DNA of 64,000 nucleotides, from NCBI RefSeq assembly GCF_947179165.1, contig NC_077244.1:73330144-73394143 (forward strand). Reading direction: 5' to 3'. Below the pieces are notes generated by a model. The model had not been told where the DNA came from and did not search any database. It saw only the letters and a list, made by a program, of their open reading frames with translations. The translations under genes and the position numbers were made by a program. The DNA comes from Solanum dulcamara. Taxonomy: Eukaryota > Streptophyta > Magnoliopsida > Solanales > Solanaceae. Below are positions 22,239-35,215 of this stretch, one piece after another (positions within the stretch are counted from its first letter, which is position 1; every line of letters begins with the position of its first letter).

Positions 22239-22816
22239 TAGGGCTGAGCGTTCGGTCGGTTCAGTTTAGTTTTTAAATTTTCGCTTTGTAAAAATGTTAA
22301 TTCAAATCAAACTAAAATAAATTCTATTTAATTTTCGGTTCATGACATTAGTTGAACAAATTCACCTTTTTCGATCCTTCATATGAATTTTTTGAAAAAT
22401 ATATCACTGCTAGTATATTTCAATCACAAAAAAAAATATGTAACACACACACGCACAACTAATATTCACACAAGGAAAAAAAAGTAAAATAGACAAGCAA
22501 AAAATTTTTTTGTTCAAAATAAATATAAAGAGATCTACTGAATTGCAATGAGAATATATATAAAGAAATTCAGTGCACACACGGCCCTCCTAATTCAGCC
22601 TGTGGCTTTAGAAAAAAGGATTCAGGCCTCTACTGTGGAGAGTATATAAATAATTTTTTTTTTTTTATTAATCGAATGAAAATAGCTAAAAATCAAAAAC
22701 CGAACAGAATAACCGAATTTTTAGAATTTAAAATCAAACCAAACCGAAAAATCGAAATTAAAAAAAAATAATTCAATTAATTTTTTTTGATTTGAACCAG
22801 ATTATGCCCCGCCCTA
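22239..22816. mobile_element. hAT-like MITE
   Basis: Begins TAGGGCTGAGCGTTCGGTCG and ends ATGCCCCGCCCTA, inverted in sense to a TAGGGCGGGGCAT end. The sub-terminal parts hold CGGTTCAGTTTAGTTTT and, opposite, AAACCGAACAGAATAACCG, again complementary. The flanking 8-mers (CATGTACG, ATTTTACG) match at 5 of 8, a possible decayed target duplication. Confidence 0.55.
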
Positions 22817-24912
22817 ATTTTACGAATTCGAAAAGGATTGGATGGTTTAAAAAAATACTACTATTGTTAGATGATAATAAGAATATTTTATTTAAAAAAT
22901 GAAGTAGCCCACTGGACCAATGCTTTACAATTTTCTCATCAAATTTCATAGTTGGAAAGTGAAAACTAGCAATTTGTTGGCAAAGCAAAGTCAAATCATT
23001 AGATGGGAAGGTGTCTCACCAAATCTTGTCTATTCTTTCTTTGTTTGATGATTACACAAATCCAACCAACCTTTATTCTAATTAAAGCAATTAACTCTAA
23101 CTCTACCTGCTCCATTATTATTTTCAGACACTTTTAATTAATTTAAGTCCAACACTACAAAGTTGTTCTCATTGGAATTAAGCACACTCACTTCCGTACC
23201 TTTTTTAAAAGAAAAATAATAATACTTCTTATATCTCAATTTATATAAAATAGTTCAAATTTTGAGAATTAAATAAAAAAATTCTTTAACACAATTTATT
23301 CTTATGTCATTTAAATATTTCAAATTATTAATTACTGAAATTACATTGAATCTCATAAAGATATGAAACTTTAAAGAATAGTAACTTCACAAAAGCAAAA
23401 AATATGAATAACTTCATATACATATTCTTGTGTTGTGTCTTACTAGGAATCCCCAATATTTGTCTACAAGATGAAACTGAAGACCAAGGAAACTGAGGTA
23501 TTATTGTACATTCAACACTCTTTATATTTGTAACGAGTTGATTGAGCAGGCAATCAAATCTCAAAGGAGAGGTCTCAGGTGCAAAATTTGTTGGCGTACG
23601 TTTTCAGTCAAGGTCGTCATCATTATATGAGGTTTGTGTAGTGTAATCTACCTTCTCTATACATATGATTTACGAGTTATTACACAAGAAAAAGATTTAC
23701 TTTGTGCATGTGCATCCGAAAATTAATAGTAGTTATGAGTTGACTTGTCAAATAAAATGTATTCTAACATTCTTCATACTGTTAGATCTAATCTTCAAAT
23801 TCAATTTGGTTTCTTAACTAAATTTGTAGGACCTTTAGAGCCAACTTCTATTCACGTCACGAGTGTATCGTAGAACTGGAAAAGTACTGTATAAATTCAA
23901 TAATTGCACTTAGCTACTTAATCGGGACTAATTAAAGGGAAATAAAGAAATGTATAATGGATATCACTAAAATGATATTTTCTCTGCTCAAAGCCTTTAA
24001 GTTAATGAGAGATGCTAAATACTCTAGGGTCAATTGTTTTTGTGATTAATAATAATTTTTTTATATATTTATATACAATATACAATTTCTTAATAGACCT
24101 TTTTTTAACACGTAAAAAAATATGAAAATACAATACAAGACATCAATTTTTTCAATTTAAATTATACAAGGTTATATTTAATCACATCGTCCAATATCAT
24201 CCTATTTCAACTAATATTAAAAATTAAGTATTTTGACTGTCGTATTTCGAACACTCTGACACAAAGTATGTTTTCTATGCCATGGGAAAGATGAGGGCGT
24301 TGTTGTGATTATTTAGTTTTTGTTTTGGTACTAGGCATTAATAAGACGTAAATTGAGGACCAACAAGTACTCCTTTATCTTTAATCAAGAAATTTTGAAT
24401 TTGAACCTTTTTGGGTACGGAATCATTTTTGTTATGAAGCGCTTTATTCTTCAATATAGATTTTTTTAATGCAAATCTAGAATTAGTCAGATTGTAATAT
24501 GAATATCGGACCTGATGAAAAAAAAAGACTTAAATTGAGGGGCCCGAAGTAGTTGATTAATGGATGCACGTGATGGGGCATGCAAATCTGTGGTCATTTA
24601 GAAACAAGGAGAAAATAAAATAGTGAACTTGAAGTAAGGGGGAGGAAGGTTATATTTTAATATTATTTAGCCATATGATTTTGTAAGTACTGAAACTTTA
24701 AGTGAAATTGAAATATTGGACTAAAAGTGAATTTCAAGTAAAATAATATTTTCAACTCATTATTTTATTTGTAAAAATTAATCCCAAGTGAGCTTTGAAA
24801 TGTGAAGTTATAATCAAAATATTGTTCGGTTTTAATTTTTTAACCTTTTATATGTTCACCGCCTAGTTAATTTCTTTTAGTTTTTTCTATGGGTAGAAAA
24901 AAACTTATATTA

Positions 24913-25186
24913 CTCCCTCCATTTCATAATAAGTGAATTTGTGAAGCAATGCACACATATTAAGAAAAATATTTAAGGACATAATTTGAACCATACTTTT
25001 CACTATTGCACTTTGTAAAATCATAAATATAACTTTGCAAGTAGTGTGATTTATCTCATAGAAAATATAAAATTTCAATAAATATAAGGGCAAATATGAA
25101 AAAAAATTTAAACATTTATCTTGAACTTTGAACAATTCAATTATTTTAAACAATGAAAAATTCCTCAAATTCACTTGTTAAGTTAG
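24913..25186. mobile_element. Stowaway-like MITE, right end decayed
   Basis: The left end is TA|CTCCCTCCATTTCATAATAA followed by GTGAATTTGTG. The right end carries the complementary CAAATTCACTTGTTAAGTTAG|TA but has lost the GGAGGGAG terminus. Confidence 0.5.
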
Positions 25187-25389
25187 TAAATATATATTCA
25201 TGAAATTTAGGAATCGCAATTAAGCGGGGCGGATAAAGCGCAAAATTCATTTGTTAAAAAATTGAATGGGGCAAGACAAATGATGTTTTTGTAGAAAGAA
25301 AGATAAATCCCAGGCCCACAAAACTTAGGAGATTTGCTAAAATTTGGCTTTTTTAGAGAACTGATTCTAAACAAGAATAGAAGACAATA

Positions 25390-25643
25390 TTCCCTCCGTC
25401 CCAAATTTGTTTTCATATATACTAAAAATAATCATCAATTTAAATAATTAAAAAAAAAATAATTATATTTTTTCAATTTTATTCTTAGCATTAATTATTC
25501 TAGTACTCTATTAATAGGCACATAAATAGATAAAAATTAAAAAAATTAATAAATGATATATTAGTCAAATAACGTTCCTAATTAATGTTTTCTTAAGAAT
25601 TATACAAAATCTTATCATGATAATTAAAATGAGACGGAGGGAG
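25390..25643. mobile_element. Stowaway MITE
   Basis: TA|TTCCCTCCGTCCCAAATTTG at the left and AAAATGAGACGGAGGGAG|TA at the right form clean terminal inverted repeats with a TA target; 254 bp. Confidence 0.85.
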
Positions 25644-25807
25644 TAATAAATATGGAATACATACATATTCCAAGCTTGATTTGATATCTTACCAATTGAT
25701 TACATATTTGAAATAATTATGATAATGATTTCTTATATAAAAAATTGCGTCTACGACAAGCTTCTATTCAGCTAGTTTGTGCTTAGAATTTGCCATTATA
25801 TTTTATT

Positions 25808-26735
25808 GGTCAAATTCCTCGATGATCCTTTAAAATTGACATCAAATTTTATTTAGACATATTATATAGGGTTTCGTTATGTTATTTTGACACTTTTTGC
25901 TGACATGGCAAAGTGAATGTGATATACTCAATAATAACGCCTGAAAGGCTTTATTTAGCCATTTTTTATTTTAATTTCTCTTCTTCTTCTCCATTTCTCA
26001 AGCTACCATCTCCCACCATTTTTTTCAAGCTTAAACTCCTTCAATGGAGGTCGAATTTTTTATTCAAATCCGTTATCAAGCCATTTTTTTCTTCTTCATT
26101 GTATTGCTTTTCTAAATCTACCATCACCCCCTCCACTTTTTTCTCATGAAAAATGGATACCAACACCCATATTTTATATTTCTTCTCGCTTTATTTCTTC
26201 TTTTCACCATCGCCATTAATTTTATCACTATCGTAAGATTTTTTTTTATTTTTTTTCAGATTTAAAAATCACACCCACCATCATCTTCTTCTCTTTTTTT
26301 TTTTACATCCAATAATTATAATTATGTAAAAAAAAAATGAAGATCTAAATCTAATGAAAATACTAAAATGAAAAAAAAGCAGAGAAGAAATTAAGGGTTC
26401 AGAGAGGCGCTGGAAAAGTTTGGGAAGAAAGGAGGAAGGAGGGGTGGGGTTTAGAAATATTTATTTTTTATTATTATTTGTGTCTGAAATTTAGTTTTTT
26501 TTTCTATAATGTATTTTTAAAATAATGCACGTGTTCTTTTTTAATTAGTCATAGTGTCAGGTCATTCGCGAGTGTGTTACACACACTATGTAATTTTAGC
26601 TGATTGTTAAATAAGTATCAAAATGACATAGAAGGACCCTACATAAGATGTTTAAAATGAACATTATCCAGTTAAAGTGTATAAATGAAACTTGATACCA
26701 ACTTTAAAAGGACATCAATAAATTGGGATTTGGCC
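25808..26735. mobile_element. Mutator-type foldback element (non-autonomous)
   Basis: Long imperfect terminal inverted repeats, roughly 130 bp: the left end reads GGTCAAATTCCTCGATGATC and the right end, reversed, GGCCAAATCCCAATTTATTG. They then run in parallel through TATAGGGTTTCGTTATG versus TGTAGGGTCCTTCTATG. The element is flanked by a perfect 9-bp direct repeat TATTTTATT (25799-25807 and 26736-26744), the target-duplication length of Mutator-like elements. The 928-bp interior is CT/AT-rich without a transposase; the 78-codon frame at 25913 is low-complexity. Confidence 0.8.
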
Positions 26736-26744
26736 TATTTTATT

Positions 26745-28285
26745 CTTAGATGTGTAGCAAATGATGTGTGTAAAAATGAAAGAAAGTATAAATAGAGTAG
26801 GGCCGGACATGATTTAATAGGCGCATTCGGGGCAAGACAAAATTTGAAAAAATAATAAAAATGGTAGAGTAAGTCGGATCAAAATCTTAATAGGTCAGAA
26901 ACTAGCTCATAGATGATATTTGTAAATAAATTGTTCACCTTATTTTGCTCGCTAACTAAATCTTTAATTGGATGCAACCTTTTTATATATGTTTTTGCTA
27001 CACTTTTTTAATTCACAACTTGAACCACAGTTCTATATTGAACGATTTGGACCTCTAATACATAGTTGCACATTTTTTTATGATCACTTCAACTTTTAAA
27101 TATTAGGTATGATTTCATCTTTTAATCTCAAAGAAGGTGACAAGTTAAAATTAATTAATTAATTACTAGTATAAGTTAAGACAACTTGCCTTCTCTTCAA
27201 TTTCTTCTGCGTCCTTGATATCATAATTGTAGTTATGTATTTATTAGGTGGAAACAATCATTTTATAAAAAGATTTGTTGACCCTTTGGTGTGGTTTCAT
27301 TTACATCGACCAAAGTATCCATATCTTATGAAATCCAATGTTAATTTCAATAATACAGCACACCACAACATATAGTTAATGTTTCCAATTTCCATATTTA
27401 TTTTTTTATATCTACTTGTTTTTTTGTAATTAAGTTATAAGCACACATTATTCACTCTTCTTATCTTCAAAGTATTCATTAATTTAATCAACTCTCCTAT
27501 CGATGAGAGCGCATGTTTCAACTACTTATCTCAATCTGCGTTTCTTGAACAACTTATCAAATGTTCATATAATTGAACTAATTTATGTACTCACAATAAT
27601 TCCAAGAGAGTCTTTATTTGAAATCACTCAGACTTAAACAATAAATGTGATGAAACCCTTAGCCATTAAATATTTTATAAAAAAAAAAACAACATAACAC
27701 GTATCTAAGATATTTCACTAACACTCATTTGGTCAAAGTTTTTAAAATTCATTTGCAACTAAAGAAGTTTAGTAGTTTACAAATAGTGAAATTTTATCAA
27801 TCTTTTCCAATATTTAAAATATTGAAACACTTGATTGAGTATTACTTCTTCACTCGCAAATAGTTAGAAAGATTTTTTCCCCAACGAAGAGGCACAATTT
27901 TACTCTTTTTTAATTTCACTCTCAAAGTAGGTTTTTGAAAAAACATAAGCAAACATTGTCCCATTTTTTTGTGGTAAAAATATTATCTAAAAATCTACTT
28001 AAAAATAAGGAAAATCTATCGAAATCCCGCTAGTTTAGAAGCTAATTATTTCGATACATTCTAGTTTGTAATATTACGAATCTTACCAAATTTTGGTGCA
28101 TCCATATACGTCTAAATACATGTATCTAGGGATACATGAGGTCAAAATTAGGTATAATTTATTCTAGATACACTGTATTCAAGTGGATTCTCGTGTGTCT
28201 GGAATACTATCATAAACAAATCTCGCTCACCTCCCTCTATCTCGCTCGCCACTCTCCTATGCATACCACGTACATATTAATCACA

Positions 28286-28334
<49 letters not shown>

Positions 28335-28690
28335 CATGTATCTAGTATGATTTACATGTATCTAGGATACATAACTATCTCGTTCGTCTCCCTCCCCATC
28401 TTGCCCTCGCCTCACTCCCTAATTTTGGTGTATATGATAGCAAGAATATATGTATCTAAATGTATTTTCATGTATCTTAATTAGTGATAAAATACATAAT
28501 TATTTGATAAAAAAATACATAATATATATGATATAAATGTATGTCTAATAAGGTGGTCTTTTTTAAAGGATACTAGTCTTAGCAGCTTCAAAGTAGACCC
28601 GGTCCACATTTTAAGCCCGGACCCGTTGGCGGGTCGAAAAGAAATAATAATGCACAGTCCACTCCACAAATGCATAACATGTGTCTACCT
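26745..28690. other. Gene-free intergenic DNA
   Basis: AT-rich with a dinucleotide run near the right end. I see no gene. Confidence 0.6.
28288..28331. repeat. (TA)n microsatellite
   Basis: An uninterrupted alternating TA run of about 44 bases; likely length-polymorphic. Confidence 0.95.
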
Positions 28691-28897
28691 TTCATTGAAT
28701 ACTTCGAAAATTGAACCCAATCAACTCTCAACATCTCACATTCACAATGGCCATAGTTTAGCCACTGCCTGAACCCTCAAACCCTCTTTCTCTTCTACGT
28801 CCCCCACGCCCCACTCCCACTCACACCACCCCACTTTCTGTCCGTTCCAGCGAAACCTACACTACGTGGATTCATTTTCGTTATTTATACGATTTTG

Positions 28898-31800
28898 AGT
28901 AAGTTTCTTGTTTCCGATTCTTTGTTTTTCTTTCCTTCTTGTTTGGGGGAATTCGCAGAAAGTTTGAAATTTTATTCAAAAATTTGCTCTCTTTTTGCTT
29001 TTTGCTGTTGGAAATTGAGTCCTGGAGAAAATTTTCAAATCTTTTTGTGGTGGGTATTGAAGCTGAACTCTAACAAGGGAATAGAACCCTTTTGGGTAAT
29101 GAACAGAATTTTCTGATGGGATTGTTCTTTTTCTCTCTGGAGATTATTTTCTGTGGATTTTTATTGGTTTCCCCTGTATTTGGGTATTTTCTATTCTCTC
29201 AGTATTGAGTGCTGTAGTTTGTGTTTCAGGCTGAAAGTTACAGCTTCTTATGTGTATGGGACAGTATTAGTTTGGAATTAGCTTTTGAATCAGTTATGCT
29301 AATGATTACCAATAATTTAAGTTATTGAAAAGATTGAATTTTTTGCCCCATTAGCTTTCAAACTGTGATGCTTAGTGAATTCCTAGTTTTAAGAAGTCTT
29401 TGGGCATATTACTAAGTATTGGAGTGAAATGAACCTAGATGGAGTGGGACCAATAATATTGAGGATTCGTATGCCAACTCTGAACTAGTTTAGGATTGAG
29501 GCACAATTATTGTTTTTGTTGTATAAAGAAGCGAGTGTTTGTTTAGTTGAGGATTTGCTGCTGCAAGAGCATATAATCTTCATCAAGGATAACTTAATCC
29601 AAAAGAACCAAAACCATATAGGGCAATCTTATTTATAAGGCTGACTATGGAGATATAGTCAAGAGGAGTACTCTTTTTGGAGAAGAATTATCACAGCAAA
29701 ATATGTAAAAAGTGATAGCTGGTGCACTAACAGAGTTAGTTCTCCACATGATCATGGACTGCGGAGATATATTAGAAGTCTATTTCCTAAGTTTCAAACA
29801 CATACTTATCTGCAAGTTTTGGATGGACAGAAATTAGGTTCTGGAAGGATATTTGTTTGGGAGATCTTTAGATTGGTGATTCATCCTGATGCAACTATAG
29901 CTCTTTGTAAAGGTTGACAGAGTTTGGAGCATCCCTTTTAGAAGGAATTGTGAAGGTCCGAGAGTTTAGAGGACTTGATTCAGCTTATCACCAGATTTAG
30001 AAGGTAGCAACTGGCTGACCAGTGGGAAAGACTTTTTGAGATGGCTCATGATAGAAAGGGCTTATAGGTTAAATCAAGGTATGAAATATATTCATAAATG
30101 GGGAATATGGTTGACCTTGTTGAAGAATATTGAAAAGTGCAGCCTCCCTAAGGTGTCATTGCTTTGGTTGGATTGTTCAAAGGAAGTACACGTATACTAT
30201 GAGAATCCTAAGAAAAGGGGGATTTATTTGTGCACCTGATGCTTTGTGTGCAACATGGTAACAGAAGTGTATGTTAAATATTTATACATTGCAGAATAAC
30301 GACAAAATTTTAGGACTTATTTTTGGCATTAAATGGATAATTCCCAAATCCATATTTTGAAAGGCTGAAAAAGGATATAAAAGTTATCTGGGAAATCACA
30401 CCTATGTGCATTACATGGACCATATGTGCCAAGAGAGCACAAGTTCTTTGAGGGAAAAAGCAGATCACTTCATCAACTAAAATATCATTGTGTTCAGTTT
30501 TTATTATTGGTGTAAGTTAAATGATAAAAAGAATGCTGCAAATTCCATAGAGTCTATTAGCTCTTTACATCTATGTTTAGAGTAATCTACAGTAAGCTCT
30601 TGTATTGTAAAATATGGCACCCTCTTGGTGCTTTTATTCTCCTTGTAGCATAAGCTTGTTACATAACTTGTTAGTCTGCATGGGGAACTGTAATCTGATA
30701 CCGCCCACATCAACTGTCTCTGTTGATCAAACTGTGAGGCATAATCTGTTCTCTTATTTGGGCATCCTTGTCAGTCTACTTTTTCTATAACTGTTTTATC
30801 TGTTGAACTTTATGTTATTAGCAAATTACTGACATTGTTGATGCAACAGTGGACTTTGTTGTTGATGATCACGTCAGTGGTGATGAAGAAGAGGGCACAG
30901 TGGTGGAACTCAGAGCAGTAGATGAAAATGCAATTGGAGGAAGTTCCAGTGAGGAAGCACTTCACCAGGTGCATGATGTCAAGTTGGATCAAGACCTTCC
31001 TGAAAGGGCAGACCTTTTATTAGAAGAAGCACAATCTCTAGATAATTCAAATTCAGATGAACCTTACGTTGGCCTGGAGTTTGAATCCGAAGCCGCAGCT
31101 CATGCATTTTATAATGCATATGCAACAAGAGTGGGTTTTATCATCCGTGTTAGCAAGCTTTCGCGATCTAGGCGCGATGGCTCCGCCATTGGTCGAGCAC
31201 TAGTTTGCAACAAGGAGGGTTTTAGGATGCCTGATAAGCGGGAAAAGATTGTGCGACAGAGAGCAGAAACTAGAGTTGGTTGCAGAGCAATGATATTAGT
31301 TAGAAAAATAAGCTCCGGAAAATGGGTTGTCACAAAATTTGTCAAGGAGCACTCTCATCCATTGTGCCCAGGCAAAGGTCGTAGGGACTTGATCTATGAT
31401 CAATATCCGGTTAGTTTCCTGCCTTATATTTATTAAGGTTTTGCAACATAAGGTATCCTACTTTCTTTCTGCACATAGCAGTCATTTAATTTCCTAGACC
31501 ATATCATCCTATTATTTACTAAGTTGCTCGGACTCTTCACTTTTGATGCCGCACCTGTGTCTGATTCTCCGAAAATAAACTACTTTTGGAGAAGTTGACA
31601 CGCACCCGCTGACACTTTTGAAGAGTACGAGCAACATAGATTATTTATTGCCTTTGAATTAAATATCTTTTGTTTGTGCCATTTGATGGAACTTGGAATT
31701 TTAAGGAGGCAACAACATGTATGTTATATGTACTACTTTCTGGATACCGGCTTTGGCCTTTGCAAGTGTACCTCATTTAATGAGTAAATGATTTTTAAAA

Positions 31801-34800
31801 CTCACTTAAATCTTATTAAACAATGTGTTTTAGTTATAAAATTAAAATTCAAGAGACAAGTGGAAGTTTATGAAAATGAGGAATATTAAACTCATTTAGA
31901 TAGCTCAATAAAGGAAGAAATCTTGCGCCACGAAGGTCCTCAAATGCCTTGTTGCAAAACAGAGAGTCAGAGACACATATGGGAACAAAAGTTTCTTCTG
32001 ATTTAAAATCTTAGTTGATCTCAAGACCTAATTGTTAGAGAAAATCATAATTTTTACAAATTTACTGATTATAGAATTATTTACTTGATGAAATCAATTA
32101 ATTCTTAAGGGTATAAAAGGAAAAAAAGAACATGTTTAGGACTACCAGATGTCGAATACAAATATTATGCAAAATGTAGTCAATAATGCTATTATCAAGT
32201 TACTTATCTGGCATTTAAAGACAAATAGCATAGTATGTTGGCAAATGATTTTCTATGATTCGCGGCTTAAGAAATTTTAATTCTATAACTTAAATTTAAA
32301 AGCCAAATGATGATGTGAAACAGAGGGAAGACTGATGGCCCTCACTAAAATCACATTAGTATTCAAACTCCAGTTACTCTGAGAAGCGACAAAGGGTCCT
32401 TTATCAGTAAACAATTTTTTAGTTGAATGCAAAGTCCTAAAACACCTAAGGCGTAGCCTAGTGGTCAATGAATTGGGAGGAGAACTATGAGGTTTCAGGT
32501 TCAAATTTTATTAGAGATAAAAACACTAGGTGATTTCTTCCCATGTGTCTAAGCCTTGTTGGACAGGCACCTATTTCCTGGGGTAGGTAGCTTGTATTCC
32601 GTTGAATTAGTCTAGGTGTGCGCAAGCTGGCCCTGACACCATGATTAAATAGTCTCAAATATTAGGAAAAGTAATATAGAATGTACTATAAGGATGTTGT
32701 GTAGTTAAAATAAGAAATACATTTATATAAGACAAAAATTGAATTGATATTAATGTCCTAAATATTAGGATTTCCCATATAACTCTGATATTGTATGAGA
32801 TATACTGGAAAAAATAAGACATACTTGAGAAGAATTTATCTATAGTTTTATTTAGTTCTAGGACTTAATTTGATTCCTGACATATATATGTAGATTTGCT
32901 ACCAAGTATCTCAAACCTGCATCAATACTCCATACTCAAATCCCAAGACTTAGATGATGACGTATCCGGCATCAAGATTGGCACCTATTGGATACTTGTA
33001 CCCGAGTCCATGAAGCATATCTGACCATTATCTTCTCACATGTTCAACTATTTTATATAGTACCAGTGGATGCAGATTATCTTATGTTGCTTTGTTCTTA
33101 TTTACATATTTTTAGTGCTACATTTTTTCTAATCAAATAATTCCATTAAGACACACCAAGTTAAACAATTCAACATTCCCAATGTAATCCCACGAGTGAC
33201 GTGTTAAGACACACCAAGTTATTGTCAATATATGGTATGAATTTATATCAAGCCTCTTGAGATAATTAATCCAACTATTTTGTATAGTACTAGTAACTGT
33301 AGATATCTTATAAGCTCCATTGTACTGCAGTTTTGTTTATAAGTGAAAATGATTTCATGGATATACACCAACTCAGTGTCAATATAGTATGTGCATTTAC
33401 ATTCCACCTTCTCACTGTTTTCCTCAAAAAGGCAACACCAGTTAAACGTTATCCTTCTCCTTTTTAAACTTTCTACTGTTAGTATGACATGCCACGTTTT
33501 AGATGTCTTCCTATTAGACAACAAGGTTAGTTAATATATGCTGTGGGAAAATGGTATAAAGTATAGTTCCATTTCGGTATGAGGAACTTATGGTTATGAG
33601 AACAAAATATTGTAGTAAACAGAAAAGGAATAACAGAATTCATAGCTTACCTCTATAAGCGCAACCTCTTTTTTGGTCGGGGAAGGGGTGGCATAGCTTT
33701 TCTTAATCACAACGAGCGATGCCACACTGCAAATATTTGCCCATTTTGCTTTCTTTTATAGAACCTTCATTATCCTTCTGTTCACTCAGAGCTACCATTT
33801 AAACTGGATTGCTAATTGAGTTTTAAGTGAAATTCGACAAGAGAGGAATTAGTTCAAAGGAAATGGAGAAATTCGGCAAGAGATATCCTTCTCTGTTGTT
33901 TGGAATATTCATTATTCCTTGATTGCAAATACTAAAAAATTGTAGTCCATCTTTCCATTTTGGGAGTTGTTCTGTAAAAATGATGCCTTGTTACTTGTGC
34001 AAATGGTTATTTAATTAAGACTTTGTTATGTGGATAAAAGATAATATAAACTGTTTTCATCTGTGTCTGTGGACAGGTTATATATTCGTGAGTCACCTTA
34101 TCCTTTAATTTCCGTTATCATTCATATTGATATTGATGTGAGCTGAACCTAGAAATGTAATCCTCTTTGGCATTTTTGGTATGCGAGAAAATATGTTTAT
34201 AGAAGTCATGACCGTTGTAATTTCAGTTGTAATATGCACTTCAAATACTGAGCAGTGGAAGTATCAAATTAAAATTTCAAAATGTTATCTTGAAATACTA
34301 CAAATACTTGGAGATGGTAAATCCGTCATTAAATATATATTATGGTCATTGTGAGGGGATTTAAACTAGAAACTAGACCATATAAATTGGAGTGGGGGAA
34401 GTTCCTCGCAACATGTGTTGGTTAATAGTGGGATTGGTGGCTGGAGTAACCAATGTTCGGTTATAGTCGATTTATCAATTGCCACTTGTAGCAGTAGTTT
34501 TAGAATACTGATTTTCTATGTCGATGCATGTAAAACTGAGATCTTTTGTCTAACGATCATCTTTAAAGATACCTTTACCCCGATTTCAGCTAAATCTTGT
34601 TTTGGTTTCTCAACTTGTTCCTGCAGAACGAGCATGACAAAATTCGGGAGCTATCTCAACAACTGGCAGCTGAGAAAAAGCGATCTGCAACATATAAGAG
34701 GCATTTGGATATGATATTCGAGCACATTGAGGAGCACAATCAATCTCTGTCCAAGAAGATCCAAGATATTGTACACAATGTGAGGGAGTTGGAGTCCAGA

Positions 34801-34821
34801 GATCAACAACATCATAGATAA
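28898..34821 (+). CDS. Short FAR1-related protein (FAR1 DNA-binding domain plus coiled coil)
   Basis: Predicted exons: an exon ending at 28898 with a single coding base A, then 30850-31409 and 34627-34821, giving 251 residues. The donor GTAAGT follows TTTTGA; the acceptor GCAACAG precedes TGGACTTTG, so splicing makes ATGGAC, which opens MDFVVDDHVSGDEEEG. No in-frame ATG precedes the domain within exon 2. Residues about 73-172 are a FAR1 domain (YVGLEFESEAAAHAFYNAYA, then Cys120, Cys145 and the H-S-H at 168-170, a WRKY-GCM1-type zinc fold). After an acidic N terminus and the domain, the last exon encodes an amphipathic helix (KIRELSQQLAAEKKR ... IEEHNQSLSKKI) of coiled-coil type. MULE transposase and SWIM domains of full FHY3/FAR1 are absent, as in the short Arabidopsis FAR1-family proteins of the At3g59470 type. 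Introns are 1951 and 3217 bp and hold several repeats. Confidence 0.85.
31523..31635. mobile_element. Palindromic foldback MITE in FAR1-like intron 2
   Basis: GTTGCTCGGACTCTTCA at the left is matched by TGAAGAGTACGAGCAAC at the right. The inner arms (CCGCACCTGTGTCTGATTCTCC versus a GAAGTTGACACGCACCC arm) also pair. Abundant in Solanaceae genes as I recall it. About 113 bp. Confidence 0.75.
32450..32650 (+). mobile_element. tRNA-derived SINE, SolS/TS type
   Basis: Starts GGCGTAGCCTAGTGGTCAAT (box A region), has box B GGTTTCAGGTTCAAATTTTA, then AACACTAGGTGATTTCTTCC and the 3' part GTGTGCGCAAGCTGGCCCTG. This order and wording match the SolS SINE family of Solanaceae. It lies in the sense strand of FAR1-like intron 2. 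Confidence 0.88.
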
Positions 34822-35129
34822 TTTTAGCTCAATTTGCCTTTGTTGATATTAGCGTAGAACCTAAATTAAGTAAAGATCCTAATGATTACTGTCTTGGCTT
34901 TTTTCCTCTCCCTGTTCTTTTCATTTTCTTTGGGAAGAGCATGAAAATTTAAAACCAGTTCATATCTTGTTCACTTTTCCTTTTTGGGTAGAATTGTGGA
35001 AATGTAGGAAAAATTGGTACAGGATGTCTGCTTCTGGTGCATCCATTGTAACATTCTTTTGGGAGAAGTCCATTTCATCTTTCCAGTTCTTTTAGATATA
35101 GTAAACTGTATTTCAGCTTTTCTTTGGAT

Positions 35130-35215
35130 GCTTCAAGGATTACTCTGAGAAGGTCTGTGTACACTCTATTCTTCTCAGACACCATTTGTTGGGATTACAC
35201 TGAGTATGTTGTCGT
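35130..35215 (+). mobile_element. RTE LINE 3'-tail fragment
   Basis: AAGGTCTGTGTACACTCTAT and GGGATTACACTGAGTATGTT are the hallmark of the RTE LINE 3' end found at 41811-42410. About 300 bp past the FAR1-like stop, possibly in its 3' flank. Confidence 0.6.

Larger units (their letters stand above)
22817..25798. other. Gene-free intergenic DNA
   Basis: AT-rich. Apart from the two Stowaway-like elements listed separately, nothing recognisable. The minus-strand frames at 22773, 23328, 24905 and 25207 have no family features. Confidence 0.6.

Noticed and set aside
25913..26149. 78-codon frame inside the Mutator foldback
   Set aside because: Ser/Phe-rich low-complexity translation of a CT-rich stretch; lies within the element and has no transposase motif.
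28747..28761. Short upstream ORF before the FAR1-like gene
   Set aside because: It is unclear whether the transcript starts upstream of it, and the frame is only four codons.
29700..30240. Possible L1-like LINE remnant or pseudogene in FAR1-like intron 1
   Set aside because: Some phrases look LINE-like, but the frame is broken and I could not match domain order, so no call was made.
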